From positions 1 through 64,000 of the forward strand of contig NZ_JACYOF010000013.1 in assembly GCF_014932895.1 (NCBI RefSeq): a DNA stretch of 64,000 bases, read 5' to 3'. Numbering within the stretch: position 1 is the first letter of the stretch; every line of letters starts with the position of its first letter. Below are positions 17,104 to 27,520 of this stretch, in pieces. Under the pieces are notes generated by a model. It saw nothing but the letters and a program-made list of their open reading frames with translations. It did no database searches and was not told the DNA's origin. This DNA comes from Bacillus thuringiensis (GTDB lineage: Bacteria; Bacillota; Bacilli; Bacillales; Bacillaceae_G). The position numbers were made by a program, and so were the translations under genes.

Positions 17104-17451
17104 CTATTTCTCCCAAAGCTCAATCAGTCGCCCTTCAGGATCTTTAATCCAAATAAACTTTCCAAATTCACTAATCTCTTCTTTCTTTTCAAGAGGTACA
17201 CCAATATTCTCAAGATGCTGAATGGTCTCGTTTAAATTATGTACTTGAAAATTTAACATTACTTGCTGTTCTGTAGGAAAATAATTGTCATTTTCCGTGA
17301 AGAAAGAAAAGATAGTCTCAGTTCCTAATTCGGGTTTAATCACTGTCCCATTCCAATTTTCTATTTCAATTTTCAACGCTTCGCTGTACCATTTTTTTAT
17401 AACATCAAGATTTTTAGTTCTCCAAAATATTCCTCCGAAACCTTTTATCAT
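17104..17451 (-). CDS. VOC family protein
   Basis: A 115-residue protein: FGGIFWRTKNLDVIKKWYSE at the start and FGKFIWIKDPEGRLIELWE at the end are the two VOC modules. CAGGAG lies eight bases before the ATG. It is shorter than the copy at 16249 and clearly a different subfamily. The reaction is unknown. Its nearest upstream neighbour, the permease, is set apart by a strong terminator. Confidence 0.87.
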   Translation of the reverse strand: MIKGFGGIFWRTKNLDVIKKWYSEALKIEIENWNGTVIKPELGTETIFSFFTENDNYFPTEQQVMLNFQVHNLNETIQHLENIGVPLEKKEEISEFGKFIWIKDPEGRLIELWEK

Positions 17452-17573
17452 TGTATTTAACTCCTGTCTGTCTTTTGATTTTTAATGTGACATAGTATGT
17501 ATTTAATATATCAAAACAAAAGAGTAATAGTAATGGGAAATTAGGGGACTTGGAAAATAAATAAAGCAATGAC

Positions 17574-17613
17574 AAAAGACCGCACATGAAGCAAAATCCA
17601 TGTGCGGTCTTTT
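17574..17613. terminator. Terminator after the RocE-like permease
   Basis: A 15-bp perfect stem AAAAGACCGCACATG / CATGTGCGGTCTTTT; with the T run on the minus strand it ends the permease gene. Confidence 0.88.
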
Positions 17614-17628
17614 ATGTGTCTTACAGTA

Positions 17629-19053
17629 TTACGAAGTTTCACTAATTTTGGTTTCGGTATGAGTGTTAGTAGAAATTCTTTTCTTTATCTTTAAGTGATA
17701 GTAGGTGTAGCAAAAAATGATAAATGGTACAGTGCAATAGATTCCCAGTCTTTGATCTGGGATAAAGATAAGACTTATTAGTATAATGCCATACAATCCA
17801 AAACCAAGAATTGGTACAAGAGGATAAAGTGGAGTTTTGAATTTTAAGTCTTCTAGTTTTCCACCTTCGGCTAAATAACGTTTACGGAAAAAGAATTGAG
17901 AAACACAAATTGACATCCAAACAATGATTGTAATAACTCCAGAAATTGAAATGAGCCATAAGTAAACAGTTTCAGCAGCTATAACGCTTGTCAAAAGAGA
18001 AAAAGCAGAAATAGCTATCGTTAAGATTAAAGCATTTAAAGGTATTCCTCGAGATGATAATTTCTTTAAAAAGGCTGGAGCCATTTCATTTTGGGATAAT
18101 GACCAAAGCATTCGAGTTGCCGCGTAAAGTCCTGAGTTTGCGACTGACAGAACAGCTGTAAGAATAACAAAGTTCATAAGATCAGCTGCATATGGAATAC
18201 CGATATTATCAAATACAGCAACAAATGGGCTCTTTGTTAATCCTGCTTCTTCCCAAGGAATTAAAGCTACGAGAACAAAGATTGCTAAGACGAAGAAAAA
18301 CATCGTGCGCCATATAATATTTCTAATAGAACGAGGTAAAGTTTTTGCTGGATCTTCACTTTCACCTGCTGCAATTCCGACAAGTTCTGTACCTTGAAAG
18401 GAATAATTGACTGTAACCATTGTTAATAAAATAGCCGCAAGTCCATTTGGGAATAAACCACCATGATTTATGAAATTTGAAAATAGCGGAGCTGGTTCGT
18501 TTCCTTTCAAATCAATAAAGCCGAACATAGCGGCGCCGCCAAGAATAATAAAAGCGATAATGGCAGATACTTTAATACTTGAAAACCAAAATTCTGTTTC
18601 TGCATAACTACGAGCAGATAATGCGTTAATAGTGAAAATTGTAACACCGAATATTAAACACCAAACCCAGACGGGGATATCAGGAAACCAGCGCTGCATT
18701 GTAATGCCGGCGGTTGTAAATTCAAGACCGGTCGTATTCGCCCAGCTTAACCAATATAACCATCCGATTGTAAACCCAGTTGCAGGATTAATGAACTTGG
18801 TGGCATATTCCTGGAAAGAACCTGAAACAGGCATTGCTACAGCAAGTTCACCAAGACATAGCATAACGAAATACATTAATAATCCACCAGCAATAAAGGC
18901 AAGTACGGATCCACCAGGCCCAGCTTGTCTTATAATAAAGCCAGATCCGTTAAATAAGCCCGTTCCAATCACACCACCGAGTGCAATCATGAATAAATGT
19001 CTACTTTTCATCGTGCGTTTTAATTCATTGTTTGTATTGTTTACTTGCGTCAT
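17629..19053 (-). CDS. Amino acid permease, RocE/RocC type (APC superfamily)
   Basis: A 474-residue protein with twelve predicted helices. The start LKRTMKSRHLFMIALGGVIG and the following TGLF and AGPGGS glycine segments are the AAT-family substrate-binding signature, and the rest closely follows B. subtilis RocE/RocC as I remember them. It should import arginine or a related basic amino acid by proton symport. The start at 19053 has GAGG six bases upstream; 40 extra in-frame codons upstream lack a site. It is divergent from an IclR regulator and RocB, which supports a role in arginine or ornithine use. Confidence 0.85.
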   Translation of the reverse strand: MTQVNNTNNELKRTMKSRHLFMIALGGVIGTGLFNGSGFIIRQAGPGGSVLAFIAGGLLMYFVMLCLGELAVAMPVSGSFQEYATKFINPATGFTIGWLYWLSWANTTGLEFTTAGITMQRWFPDIPVWVWCLIFGVTIFTINALSARSYAETEFWFSSIKVSAIIAFIILGGAAMFGFIDLKGNEPAPLFSNFINHGGLFPNGLAAILLTMVTVNYSFQGTELVGIAAGESEDPAKTLPRSIRNIIWRTMFFFVLAIFVLVALIPWEEAGLTKSPFVAVFDNIGIPYAADLMNFVILTAVLSVANSGLYAATRMLWSLSQNEMAPAFLKKLSSRGIPLNALILTIAISAFSLLTSVIAAETVYLWLISISGVITIIVWMSICVSQFFFRKRYLAEGGKLEDLKFKTPLYPLVPILGFGLYGIILISLIFIPDQRLGIYCTVPFIIFCYTYYHLKIKKRISTNTHTETKISETS

Positions 19054-19108
19054 TGTTTTCCTCACTTTCATAATTGGTAGTATGAAAATTGATGTTTTTC
19101 CGTATTGT

Positions 19109-19120
19109 GGAATGTATTCC
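19109..19120. promoter_or_regulatory. Candidate IclR operator
   Basis: GGAATGTATTCC is an inverted repeat (GGAAT-N2-ATTCC) in the divergent region between the permease and the IclR gene, 56 bp before the permease start. IclR-family sites are often of this GGAAnnnTTCC kind. A loose partner TTGGAATTCATTTTC lies near 20103, before rocB. Confidence 0.45.
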
Positions 19121-19319
19121 GTGATGTGAAATCCTGTTATAATTTTCAGATAATTCAAAAGAAAAGTCAACATTTTTTTGTTCGCGTTTTCATTTTTTGA
19201 TAGTGTTATATCTTTATTTTTAGAAAATTAAATAAATTAATTGATTTCAGCTTGGATTTTTGATAAATTGATAGTTAATTAAGCGTACTAACATATTACA
19301 AGTAAAGTTGAGGCGAGTT

Positions 19320-20069
19320 ATGGTACAGTCCATTGATCGAGCGATAAGTATTATTAAGTTATTAAATTCTACAAATGAAAAAGAGTACTGGGCTATTTCT
19401 GTTATAGCTGATAGAACACATCTTCCGGTTAGTACAGTACATAGGTTACTTAATTCTTTGATAGAGCATGGGTTAGTTACGCAAATTTCAGAAACAAAAC
19501 AGTACAAGATTGGGCCAATGTGGATGGAAATAGGATTACGTCAGTTGGAGAAGATAGACTACAGATCTGTTGCAAGAGAAGTGATGAAGCGTTTGGCCTT
19601 TGAAGTTGAAGAAAGTGTTTATTTGAACATTCCAAATGGAACACATTCTATCATCATTGAAAGAATGGATAGTCCATTAAAAATTCGAGTTATCGATAAC
19701 TTAGGGGAACAGATTCCACTTTCAATTGGCGCCGCAAATAAAACGATGCTCGCCAATATGAAAACGAGTGAAATGGAATCCATTGTAGAACATTTACTTT
19801 CTTCTTTACCAGAACAAAAGCAAATTCTTCTGGATCAAATAAAGCAGATAAAAAATGAAGGATATGCTGTGAGTTATGGTGAAAAAACAGAAGGGACAGC
19901 TTCAATAGCTGCACCTATTATCGGATTTAATCATAAAGTAGTAGGAGCATTAAGTGTTGGGTTAATTAGTCATCGCATTAATGATGATCGACTATCTTTT
20001 CTTATTAGTAAGGTAAAACAAGCAGCTCATGAAATATCAATAAAAATCGGCAGTACATCAGAATTATAA
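19320..20069 (+). CDS. IclR family transcriptional regulator
   Basis: A 249-residue protein: winged helix VQSIDRAISIIKLLNS with LPVSTVHRLLNSLIEHGLV (residues 2-60), then an effector domain with MKRLAFEVEESVYLNIPNGT and TEGTASIAAPIIGFNHKVVG. The domain binds small organic ligands. ATG 19320 has GAGG seven bases upstream. It lies divergent to the permease and 75 bp ahead of rocB. In B. subtilis rocB is controlled by the sigma-54 activator RocR; here an IclR protein sits in that place, which is an inference from position only. Confidence 0.9.
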   Translation: MVQSIDRAISIIKLLNSTNEKEYWAISVIADRTHLPVSTVHRLLNSLIEHGLVTQISETKQYKIGPMWMEIGLRQLEKIDYRSVAREVMKRLAFEVEESVYLNIPNGTHSIIIERMDSPLKIRVIDNLGEQIPLSIGAANKTMLANMKTSEMESIVEHLLSSLPEQKQILLDQIKQIKNEGYAVSYGEKTEGTASIAAPIIGFNHKVVGALSVGLISHRINDDRLSFLISKVKQAAHEISIKIGSTSEL

Positions 20070-20144
20070 TTTTGATAGCTGTCGTCATTTTTTATTCATA
20101 TATTGGAATTCATTTTCATAATGCGGAAAAATAGGGGGATTTAT

Positions 20145-21785
20145 ATGTCAAAGTGGCAATCAAAAGAACAATTGATTCAATTATTAAGCAATCTTGTTGA
20201 AATTCCTAGTATTACAGGTTCAGAAGCTGAAGTTATTTTGCCAGACTTTGTTGTAGAACAATTATCTGATTTACATTACTTCAAACAAAATCCGCATCAT
20301 TTACAAAAAAATCCGACGGGGGATGGACGATATTTTGTTACAGCCCTAGTAAAGAAAAGTGATAGTACGAAAAATACCGTAATTCTGGTTAGTCATTTTG
20401 ATGTTGTAGATGTACAAGATTACGGAGTGTGGAAAGCAGATGCATTTAATCCTAAAAAGTTAACATCAATGTTTTATTCTCATAAAGATGAACTACCAGA
20501 TCATGTACGTGAAGATATAGAACAGGGAGAATGGCTATTTGGTAGAGGAACAATGGATATGAAATGTGGCCTAGCTTTACAAATGGCAATGGTTGAGCAG
20601 GCTTGTGAAGGAAGATTTGATGGGAATGTTCTTTTATTAGCTGTTCCCGATGAAGAAGTGAACTCTGTAGGGATGAGGGCTGCTGTTCCGAGATTATTAG
20701 ATTTAGCAAGAGAACATGACTTAGATTATAAAACGGTACTAAATTCAGAGCCTATGTTTTCACGACATCCTGGTGACCAAAATAAGTATATTTATACTGG
20801 TTCTATTGGTAAGGTATTACCGGGTTTTCTTTGCTATGGAAAAGAGACACATGTAGGCGAACCTTTTGCAGGTTTAAATGGGAGTTATATGGCGGCATTA
20901 TTAACAGCTGAATTAGAGTTGAATACGGACCTTTGTGATATTGTAGAAGGAGAAGCCAGCCCTCCACCAACTAACTTACTTCAAAGGGACTTAAAGGAGG
21001 ATTATTCTGTACAAATTCCTCATCGTGCAGTCACATTATTTAATTTGTTTTTACTAGAAAAAACGATGACAGATGTCGTTTCGTTGTTACGTCAAAAAGT
21101 AACGAAAGTAGCAGAGAAAATTGAAGAGTCTTATGAGAAGCAAGCATATCGTTTTTCTAAATATAATCCATTCATACCACCTAATCTCAAAGTAAATATA
21201 TTAACGTATGAAGAGCTTATCGCTTATGCAATTGAACAACATGGAGAAGAAAAAATAGATGATATTCAATCTAGCATTATAAAAAATAGAGCAGATAAAG
21301 ATGATCGTGCAGTAACAATTGATTTAGTTGATAAATTAGCTATCTTATGTAAAGAAAAGGCACCGATGATTGTACTGTTCTTCGCCCCGCCGTACTATCC
21401 AGCTGTGAGTTCACGCAACAATCCTTTAATTAAAGAGGTAGTTGTAGAAATGGAAAAGTATGCCCATTACAATCATAAAATTACATTTGAAAATCAAAAT
21501 TATTTTGGAGGAATTTCAGATTTAAGTTATGTAGGCTTGCAGAACCCATTGGATTCAATGAGTTCTCTTGTAGACAATATGCCACTATGGGATAAAGGTT
21601 ATTCGATACCACTTCAGGAATTAGAAGAGTTTGACGTTCCGGTATTAAATATGGGGCCGGTAGGAAAAGATGCACATCAATGGACAGAACGTCTGGACGT
21701 TAATTACGCATTTGAAACGCTATTAGATATGTTACCGATATGCATTGAAAAATTACTTGTTTCTAATAAAATTACACAGTCATGA
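20145..21785 (+). CDS. rocB: RocB-like M20 family peptidase/deacylase
   Basis: A 546-residue cytosolic M20 metallo-hydrolase: VILVSHFDVVD (metal His), FGRGTMDMKCGLALQMAM (bridging Asp) and VPDEEVNSVGMRAA (catalytic and metal Glu). The length and the N-terminal pattern (KEQLIQLLSNLVEIPS, then LPDFVVEQLSDLHYFKQNP) fit B. subtilis RocB (about 566 residues), which belongs to the arginine-degradation regulon. Its exact reaction is not settled in my knowledge. AGGGGGA precedes ATG 20145. Located with a RocE-like permease and near proC/proBA. Confidence 0.85.
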   Translation: MSKWQSKEQLIQLLSNLVEIPSITGSEAEVILPDFVVEQLSDLHYFKQNPHHLQKNPTGDGRYFVTALVKKSDSTKNTVILVSHFDVVDVQDYGVWKADAFNPKKLTSMFYSHKDELPDHVREDIEQGEWLFGRGTMDMKCGLALQMAMVEQACEGRFDGNVLLLAVPDEEVNSVGMRAAVPRLLDLAREHDLDYKTVLNSEPMFSRHPGDQNKYIYTGSIGKVLPGFLCYGKETHVGEPFAGLNGSYMAALLTAELELNTDLCDIVEGEASPPPTNLLQRDLKEDYSVQIPHRAVTLFNLFLLEKTMTDVVSLLRQKVTKVAEKIEESYEKQAYRFSKYNPFIPPNLKVNILTYEELIAYAIEQHGEEKIDDIQSSIIKNRADKDDRAVTIDLVDKLAILCKEKAPMIVLFFAPPYYPAVSSRNNPLIKEVVVEMEKYAHYNHKITFENQNYFGGISDLSYVGLQNPLDSMSSLVDNMPLWDKGYSIPLQELEEFDVPVLNMGPVGKDAHQWTERLDVNYAFETLLDMLPICIEKLLVSNKITQS

Positions 21786-21937
21786 AAGAAATATAAATTG
21801 AAATTTTAATTTGAATGAAGAAAAGGTTAGAAACTATAACGCTCTGTTGCAAAGTTTCTTAACACATATAAATATTAGAAACTAGGGGGATTGTAAAAAT
21901 AGAAAGGTATAAAGTTATTTTAGGATATAAAAATATG

Positions 21938-21983
21938 AAACGGACAAACTCCATTACCTATGAATTTGTCCGTTCATCTTTTT
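21938..21983 (+). terminator. Terminator downstream of rocB
   Basis: Stem ACGGACAAA / TTTGTCCGT then CATCTTTTT; about 155 bases after the stop codon. Confidence 0.65.
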
Positions 21984-22057
21984 GCAAAAACAGAGGAGTA
22001 TGTAAACCACTATTTAAAGACATGTGAATTTAGTTAAAGTGGCCTCCTTTACATGTA

Positions 22058-22876
22058 TTACTTTTTAGTTTGATTAGATAGTTCAACAGACTTTTGTGTA
22101 CAACGCTGCATAGCTGAAATGATGGCTGTTCGTAAGCCTTTTTCCTCTAATGTTGCTACAGCTTCTATTGTTGTTCCGCCTGGAGAACAAACCATATCTT
22201 TCAATGCACCTGGATGCATTCCTGTTTCCAGTACCATTTTTGCAGAACCTAATACAGCTTGAGCTGCGAATTTATATGCTTGATTTCTTGGCATACCATC
22301 TAGTACAGCAGCATCTGCCATCGCTTCTATAATCATATATACATATGCTGGTGAAGAACCGCTTACAGATGTTACAACGTCCATTAATTTTTCGCTTACT
22401 ATCTCTGTTTGACCAAAACTATTGAAAATGTTTAGTACATCCTCTAAATCTTTTTCTGTAACCATTTCGTTAGGACATAACGCAGACATTCCTTCTCCAA
22501 CAAGGGCAGGTGTATTAGGCATTACTCGTACAACCTTTAACTTTTTATGAAAGGCATCTTCAGTACTCTTAATACTTTTCCCAGCAGCGATCGTTACGAC
22601 GATAACGTCGTTTTGTATTTCTTCTTTTATTTCGTTAATTACTGATGAGTATAAGTCTGGTTTGATTGATAAGATTAAAATATCGGCATTTTTAGCTACT
22701 TTATCGTTGGCAGTAGTTGTAGCTATTCCATATTTTTCACTAACATTTTTTAAATTCGTAACGTTTAAATCTGAACAAATGATTTTATTTGAAGACACTA
22801 TATTTTTGTTTAGCATCCCGCCAATCATAGCCATTCCCATATTTCCGCATCCGATGAATCCAATTTGTTTGTCCAT
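22058..22876 (-). CDS. proC: Pyrroline-5-carboxylate reductase
   Basis: A 272-residue protein with the N-terminal Rossmann start IGFIGCGNMGMAMIGGML and the C-terminal family signature SGSSPAYVYMIIEAMADAAV followed by CSPGGTTIEAVATLEEKG. It reduces pyrroline-5-carboxylate to proline with NAD(P)H, the last step of proline synthesis. It is divergent from proBA and shares the intergenic region with them. The AAGGAG is rather far (about 15 bases) from the ATG, so initiation may use the closer CGAG. Bacillus usually has several paralogues of this enzyme. Confidence 0.95.
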   Translation of the reverse strand: MDKQIGFIGCGNMGMAMIGGMLNKNIVSSNKIICSDLNVTNLKNVSEKYGIATTTANDKVAKNADILILSIKPDLYSSVINEIKEEIQNDVIVVTIAAGKSIKSTEDAFHKKLKVVRVMPNTPALVGEGMSALCPNEMVTEKDLEDVLNIFNSFGQTEIVSEKLMDVVTSVSGSSPAYVYMIIEAMADAAVLDGMPRNQAYKFAAQAVLGSAKMVLETGMHPGALKDMVCSPGGTTIEAVATLEEKGLRTAIISAMQRCTQKSVELSNQTKK

Positions 22877-23267
22877 AATAACTCGATCTTGCTCCTTTTA
22901 TAATAAATTATATCAGTTGGATATTGTTATTTTGAAATAATAATATCTTTTCCATGCAATATAAAGAAACATTGTAAGAGAATGCATTCCTTTTTGCAAT
23001 ACAAAAAGATAAAAATCAATAATATTCGACATTATATAAGTATATGCACTATAATTTAAGGGTTCGTGTTATATACTTGGTAACATGTAAAGGCATGTTG
23101 GAGAATCGTAATACATTTTATTTGGAGATTTTTAAAAGATTTTATGTTTATGAATAAGTGAACAGGGATAGTTATATTAATTTTTTCTAAATGTGGTGAT
23201 GTTCATACAGTGTGTACATCATTTTATACTTGAAACTTGTCATTCTATTCATTTTTCAAAATACCTC
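22877..23267. other. Divergent regulatory region of proC and proBA
   Basis: About 390 bases, AT-rich, no ORF with a ribosome site. No second T-box is visible on the proC strand. Confidence 0.6.
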
Positions 23268-23297
23268 TTGACACAAAATTAAACTATATCGCATAAT
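23268..23297 (+). promoter_or_regulatory. proB: Sigma-A promoter of proBA
   Basis: TTGACA at 23268-23273, an 18-base spacer and CATAAT at 23292-23297, just ahead of the T-box leader. Confidence 0.75.
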
Positions 23298-23303
23298 ATA
23301 AAA

Positions 23304-23557
23304 AAATTAGATCGAAAATCGTTGAAGGGAAATAGTACATATGTCTTCTTGCGAAAGAGAGTGGAATTCACCGGCTGAAAGATTCCTCGTATAGAATGTA
23401 TCGAACCTATCCCTGAGTCTTAAATGAAAGTTTAGGCGTACGCCTGCGTTATAGGCGCCAAGTGGATATCTATGTATATCAATTAAGGTGGTACCGCGGA
23501 ACAATGACCGTTTCGTCCTTTTTATTTTATTAAGGGCGGAGCGGTCATTTTTATTTT
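23304..23557 (+). promoter_or_regulatory. T-box riboswitch, proline specific
   Basis: The leader shows a GAAAGAGAG segment in Stem I, the apical GGCTGAAAG, the specifier region GAACCTATCCCTGAG with codon CCT at 23406-23408 (Pro), the invariant AAGGTGGTACCGCGG T-box at 23485-23499, and a terminator stem (AATGACCG at 23503 with CGGTCATT at 23542) followed by T-rich sequence. Uncharged tRNA-Pro should pair with the specifier and the T-box bulge and stop termination, so that proBA is made only when proline is short. Confidence 0.93.
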
Positions 23558-23654
23558 GCCCTTTCATACGATAGGCGCAGCATTGATGAGAACTGACATA
23601 GCTGCAAACTGTATGGATAAAAGTGTAATTTATGAAAAACTTGGGGGTACAAAA

Positions 23655-24758
23655 ATGAAAAAACAACGAATTGTTGTAAAGATTGGGAGCAGTTCCTTGG
23701 CAGCTAGTCATGGAGGCATCTCTAAAGAACAACTTTCAGATCACGTTGCCGCATTAGCTCGATTGAAAGAGGAAGGGCATGAAGTTTTGTTGATTACATC
23801 TGGTGCCGTCGCTGCAGGTTTTTCTGCGCTAGGGTATCCTAGCAGACCTGTAACAATTAAAGGAAAGCAGGCCGCTGCGGCTGTCGGACAAAGTTTATTA
23901 ATGCAGGCGTACACGGAGGAATTCCGTAAATATGGTATCGTTACTGCACAACTTTTGCTAACGAGAAGTGATTTTTCTAGAAAAGAACAATACAGTAACG
24001 CTTACGCCACTTTAGGAGAGTTACTAAACCGTTCCGCTCTTCCTATAATCAATGAAAATGATTCTATTTCTTTAGAGGAGCTGACGTTTGGTGATAATGA
24101 TATGCTGTCAGCTTTAGTAAGCGGACTTGTTTCGGCAGATATGCTTATGATCTTTACCGATGTGAACGGTTTATATGATAAAAATCCTCAGAAAAATTCG
24201 GATGCGAAAAAATATTATTTCCTTCCTGAGGTAACGGAAGAAATTGCTTCTCTTGCAGGAGATGCTGGCTCAAAACTTGGGACCGGCGGCATGAAATCAA
24301 AAATCGATGCTGCAAAGACGGCACTATCTCTTGGGGTAAGTGTATTTATCGGAACGGGACGTGGACAGGAGAAGTTTTTAGATGTTTTGAAGGGCAAGGG
24401 TGATGGTACGTATATCGGGAATGATCCTCAAAAAGTAATTAAGATGAACAAGCAATGGATCGCCTTGCATTCGCTTGTTAGCGGACAAATTGAAGTAGAT
24501 GCTGGTGCAGCTACTGCCATCATTCAGCATGGGAAGAGCCTTCTTCCTGCAGGTGTTACGAATGTGTCAGGATTTTTCCAAGTGGGCGAAGTTGTAGAGG
24601 TAATCACGCAACAAGGGCGCGTAATAGGAAAAGGACAATGCACATATAGTGCAGAGGAACTAAGGGATTTAAAAGGTATGCAGAGCCATGATATTCAAGC
24701 AAGAGGCGAGAGACAAAGTTATGAAGTCATCCATAGGGATCATTGGGTTTCACTTTAA
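23655..24758 (+). CDS. proB: Glutamate 5-kinase
   Basis: A 367-residue protein: amino-acid kinase domain from [12 protein letters not shown] (residues 4-15) through [10 protein letters not shown] and [15 protein letters not shown], then a C-terminal PUA domain with [20 protein letters not shown]. It phosphorylates glutamate, the first and committed step to proline. GGGGGTAC precedes ATG 23655; an in-frame extension upstream to 23556 overlaps the T-box terminator and is not used. First gene of the T-box-controlled proBA operon. Confidence 0.96.
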   Translation: MKKQRIVVKIGSSSLAASHGGISKEQLSDHVAALARLKEEGHEVLLITSGAVAAGFSALGYPSRPVTIKGKQAAAAVGQSLLMQAYTEEFRKYGIVTAQLLLTRSDFSRKEQYSNAYATLGELLNRSALPIINENDSISLEELTFGDNDMLSALVSGLVSADMLMIFTDVNGLYDKNPQKNSDAKKYYFLPEVTEEIASLAGDAGSKLGTGGMKSKIDAAKTALSLGVSVFIGTGRGQEKFLDVLKGKGDGTYIGNDPQKVIKMNKQWIALHSLVSGQIEVDAGAATAIIQHGKSLLPAGVTNVSGFFQVGEVVEVITQQGRVIGKGQCTYSAEELRDLKGMQSHDIQARGERQSYEVIHRDHWVSL

Positions 24759-24868
24759 CAATAGATAGAGTTCTAATTTTAATAGGTAGGAAAGATTGAT
24801 AATGTCTTATTTGTGTTAAAAGGATCTCAAATTTTATACTGATTAACTTTTAAAAGGGGGAAATGAAA

Positions 24869-26116
24869 ATGAATGAAGTGTTAGCAAAGGGACAAAAAGC
24901 GAAAGAGGTTGCTAGAGAACTTGTGCTTAAATCTACAGAGCAAAAAAATGAAGCACTTGCCGCGATTGCGGATCAGTTGATAGTAGAAACAGCATATATT
25001 TTAGAGGAAAACAAACGAGATATCGAAGAAGGTAAAGCGAAAGGATTTTCTGATTCTCTTCTTGATCGCCTTATGTTGAATGAACAGCGGATTGTTGATA
25101 TGACACAGGGTATTAAGCAGCTAATTGATTTACGTGATCCTGTTGGAGAATGTGTAAGTGCATGGGAACGACCAAATGGATTATCTATTCAGGAGATGCG
25201 TGTACCACTTGGTGTTGTCGGGATGATTTACGAGGCAAGGCCAAATGTGACAGTGGATGCTGCTACAATTTGTTTAAAAACAGGAAACGCAGTAATATTA
25301 CGTGGTAGTTCTTCTGCTGTTCATTCTAACAAAGCCATCGTTGCTGTAATTCACCGAGCGCTCAAACAAACGAGCTTGCCTCCAGAAAGTGTACAGCTCA
25401 TAGAAGATACAACGCGAGATAGCGCGAAGCAGTTGTTTACATTAAATGACTATTTGGATGTTCTTATCCCAAGAGGTGGCAAGCAGTTAATAGATACTGT
25501 AGTAAGAGAAGCGTCTGTTCCAGTACTGGAAACAGGTGCGGGAAATTGTCATGTTTATATTGATGAAACAGCGGATAAACAAATGGCATTTAATATTATT
25601 ATAAACGCAAAAACGCAACGTCCATCTGTATGTAATGCAATTGAAACGATTATACTTCATGAAAATTGGGCGCAGCAATTTGGTAGCGAATTATTTTCTT
25701 CCTTGAAGGAAAAGGGCGTGAAGCTACGTGGGGATAATAAAGTAGTAGCAATTGATTCCACCATTGCATTAGCTTCAGAAGAAGACTGGGAAACAGAATT
25801 TTTATCTCTCACGCTAGCAGTCAAAGTAGTTTCCTCTGTAGAAGAAGCAATCCATCACATAAATACGTACGGATCCATGCATTCCGAAGCGATTATTTCA
25901 GAAAACGAGGAAAATGTCAGTAAATTTTTCACATCTGTTGATGCGGCGGCACTTTATCATAATGCATCAACTCGTTTTACAGATGGATCTGAATTCGGAT
26001 TCGGAGCAGAAATTGGTATCAGTACACAAAAGCTACACGTAAGGGGACCAATGGGGCTACCTGCATTGACTTCTACAAAATATGTGATTCGTGGTAATGG
26101 ACAGATTCGAAGATAA
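24869..26116 (+). CDS. proA: Gamma-glutamyl phosphate reductase
   Basis: A 415-residue protein of the aldehyde dehydrogenase fold, with [14 protein letters not shown], the catalytic cysteine in [12 protein letters not shown] (about residue 227) and the C-terminal [17 protein letters not shown] and [11 protein letters not shown]. It makes glutamate semialdehyde for proline. The length equals B. subtilis ProA. The second of two close ATGs (24869) is preferred because AAGGGGG is eight bases upstream. It follows proB after 110 bp on the same transcript. Confidence 0.96.
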   Translation: MNEVLAKGQKAKEVARELVLKSTEQKNEALAAIADQLIVETAYILEENKRDIEEGKAKGFSDSLLDRLMLNEQRIVDMTQGIKQLIDLRDPVGECVSAWERPNGLSIQEMRVPLGVVGMIYEARPNVTVDAATICLKTGNAVILRGSSSAVHSNKAIVAVIHRALKQTSLPPESVQLIEDTTRDSAKQLFTLNDYLDVLIPRGGKQLIDTVVREASVPVLETGAGNCHVYIDETADKQMAFNIIINAKTQRPSVCNAIETIILHENWAQQFGSELFSSLKEKGVKLRGDNKVVAIDSTIALASEEDWETEFLSLTLAVKVVSSVEEAIHHINTYGSMHSEAIISENEENVSKFFTSVDAAALYHNASTRFTDGSEFGFGAEIGISTQKLHVRGPMGLPALTSTKYVIRGNGQIRR

Positions 26117-26133
26117 AAATTATAAAAGAACAA

Positions 26134-26183
26134 GTAATAAGATGAAGACACCCAATTCAGTTTAAGTGTCTTCATCTTATTAC
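26134..26183. terminator. Bidirectional terminator between proA and nucleoside transporter
   Basis: An 18-bp stem GTAATAAGATGAAGACAC / GTGTCTTCATCTTATTAC between two converging genes; no long T run, so efficiency is uncertain. Confidence 0.7.
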
Positions 26184-26192
26184 AATATTCAT

Positions 26193-27386
26193 TTACCATA
26201 CAAAAAGCCCCACGAGCATAGCGCTTAATAAAGAAACGGCCATGCCGCTAACAAGAAGTTTCCAAACATTTTTACCGATTATTGATGATTTTTCTCCACC
26301 AAATAATGAATTGTAAGTTCCATAAATCATACCTACTGTACTAAAGTTTGCAAAAGAGGCTAGAAATGTTGTTGCAACCGCAATTGTATGAGGTTGTAAA
26401 GACTTTAAGTTTGATTTTAAATCCATCATTGCAACAAATTCATTCGTTGTTATTTTGATCCCCATTAATTCAGCCACATACATAGCATCTTTTCCTGATA
26501 AACCGAGTAAAAATGCAAAAGGACTAAAGATAATGGAGAAGATTTTTTGAATTGTTAAGCCTGTTACAAAAAAGCTTAAAATCCCATTTAAGCATGCTGT
26601 TAAAGCTACATATCCAATTACCATGGCTAAAATAACGATCACCATATTCATTCCAACTAACATACTGTTTGAAATGGTAGAAAAGAAATCTTTTTTTTCA
26701 TGTTTTGAGGGTGAATATACAACATCTTCTTCTTTCGTCACTTCTACAGGATTTAGAACATTGGCTAAGATTAATGCGTTAATACAGTTTAAAGGTATGG
26801 CACTGAAAATATATGTTGCTGGAACCATTGAAAGATAAGCACCAAGAATGGATCCGCTGACGCTACTCATACTCATAATTCCAAAAGTCAACAAACGATT
26901 TTCTTTTAACACAGATAATTGATCACGAACAACTGCAAGTGCTTCCGTATTTCCTAAAAACATCATTTGAATGGAAAAGAAGCTTTCTAACTTTGGCAAA
27001 CGAGAAATCTTTGAAATAATTGCACCTACTTTATCAATAATCCAAGTTAAGATTCCAAAATAAGAAAGAATATCAAAGAAAGTGATAACAAAAATGATAG
27101 GAAGTAATGCGCTAAAGAAGAAATCAACTGTTTGATTTTCCATAGCTGAAGGAAATGCAAATCGAATACCTTCATTCGCACATGATAGTAGCCAACTGAA
27201 AAATGACGCAATTTTATTAATGATAATACTACCCAATTTCGTGCCTAACATAAACCACGTAATAAAAAGCTCCAATATTATTAGAATAACGATTGGTCTC
27301 CATTTTATTTTTCTTTTATTAGGCGAACATAGGAAAACGATTAATATTACAACGAAAATCCCTAACAAATTTAATATGAAATACAT
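26193..27386 (-). CDS. Concentrative nucleoside transporter, NupC family
   Basis: A 397-residue protein with about nine to ten helices. The C-terminal HTIAVATTFLASFANFSTVG and the middle MFLGNTEALAVVRDQL are the conserved CNT segments (nucleoside and sodium/proton binding). It should bring nucleosides into the cell with H+ or Na+. AAGGAG lies eight bases before the ATG. B. cereus-group genomes carry several paralogues, so the specific member cannot be named. Confidence 0.9.
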   Translation of the reverse strand: MYFILNLLGIFVVILIVFLCSPNKRKIKWRPIVILIILELFITWFMLGTKLGSIIINKIASFFSWLLSCANEGIRFAFPSAMENQTVDFFFSALLPIIFVITFFDILSYFGILTWIIDKVGAIISKISRLPKLESFFSIQMMFLGNTEALAVVRDQLSVLKENRLLTFGIMSMSSVSGSILGAYLSMVPATYIFSAIPLNCINALILANVLNPVEVTKEEDVVYSPSKHEKKDFFSTISNSMLVGMNMVIVILAMVIGYVALTACLNGILSFFVTGLTIQKIFSIIFSPFAFLLGLSGKDAMYVAELMGIKITTNEFVAMMDLKSNLKSLQPHTIAVATTFLASFANFSTVGMIYGTYNSLFGGEKSSIIGKNVWKLLVSGMAVSLLSAMLVGLFVW

Positions 27387-27520
27387 GTCAACAACTCCTT
27401 GAGGTTTATTATTTGTATATAAAAAAGCTCTTATTCTTCCTAATTTGGATCATGACAAGAAGTTATGATGAATGTAAATTATGTTTGGAATGAATCGATT
27501 TCAATTCAAATTCATTTTTT

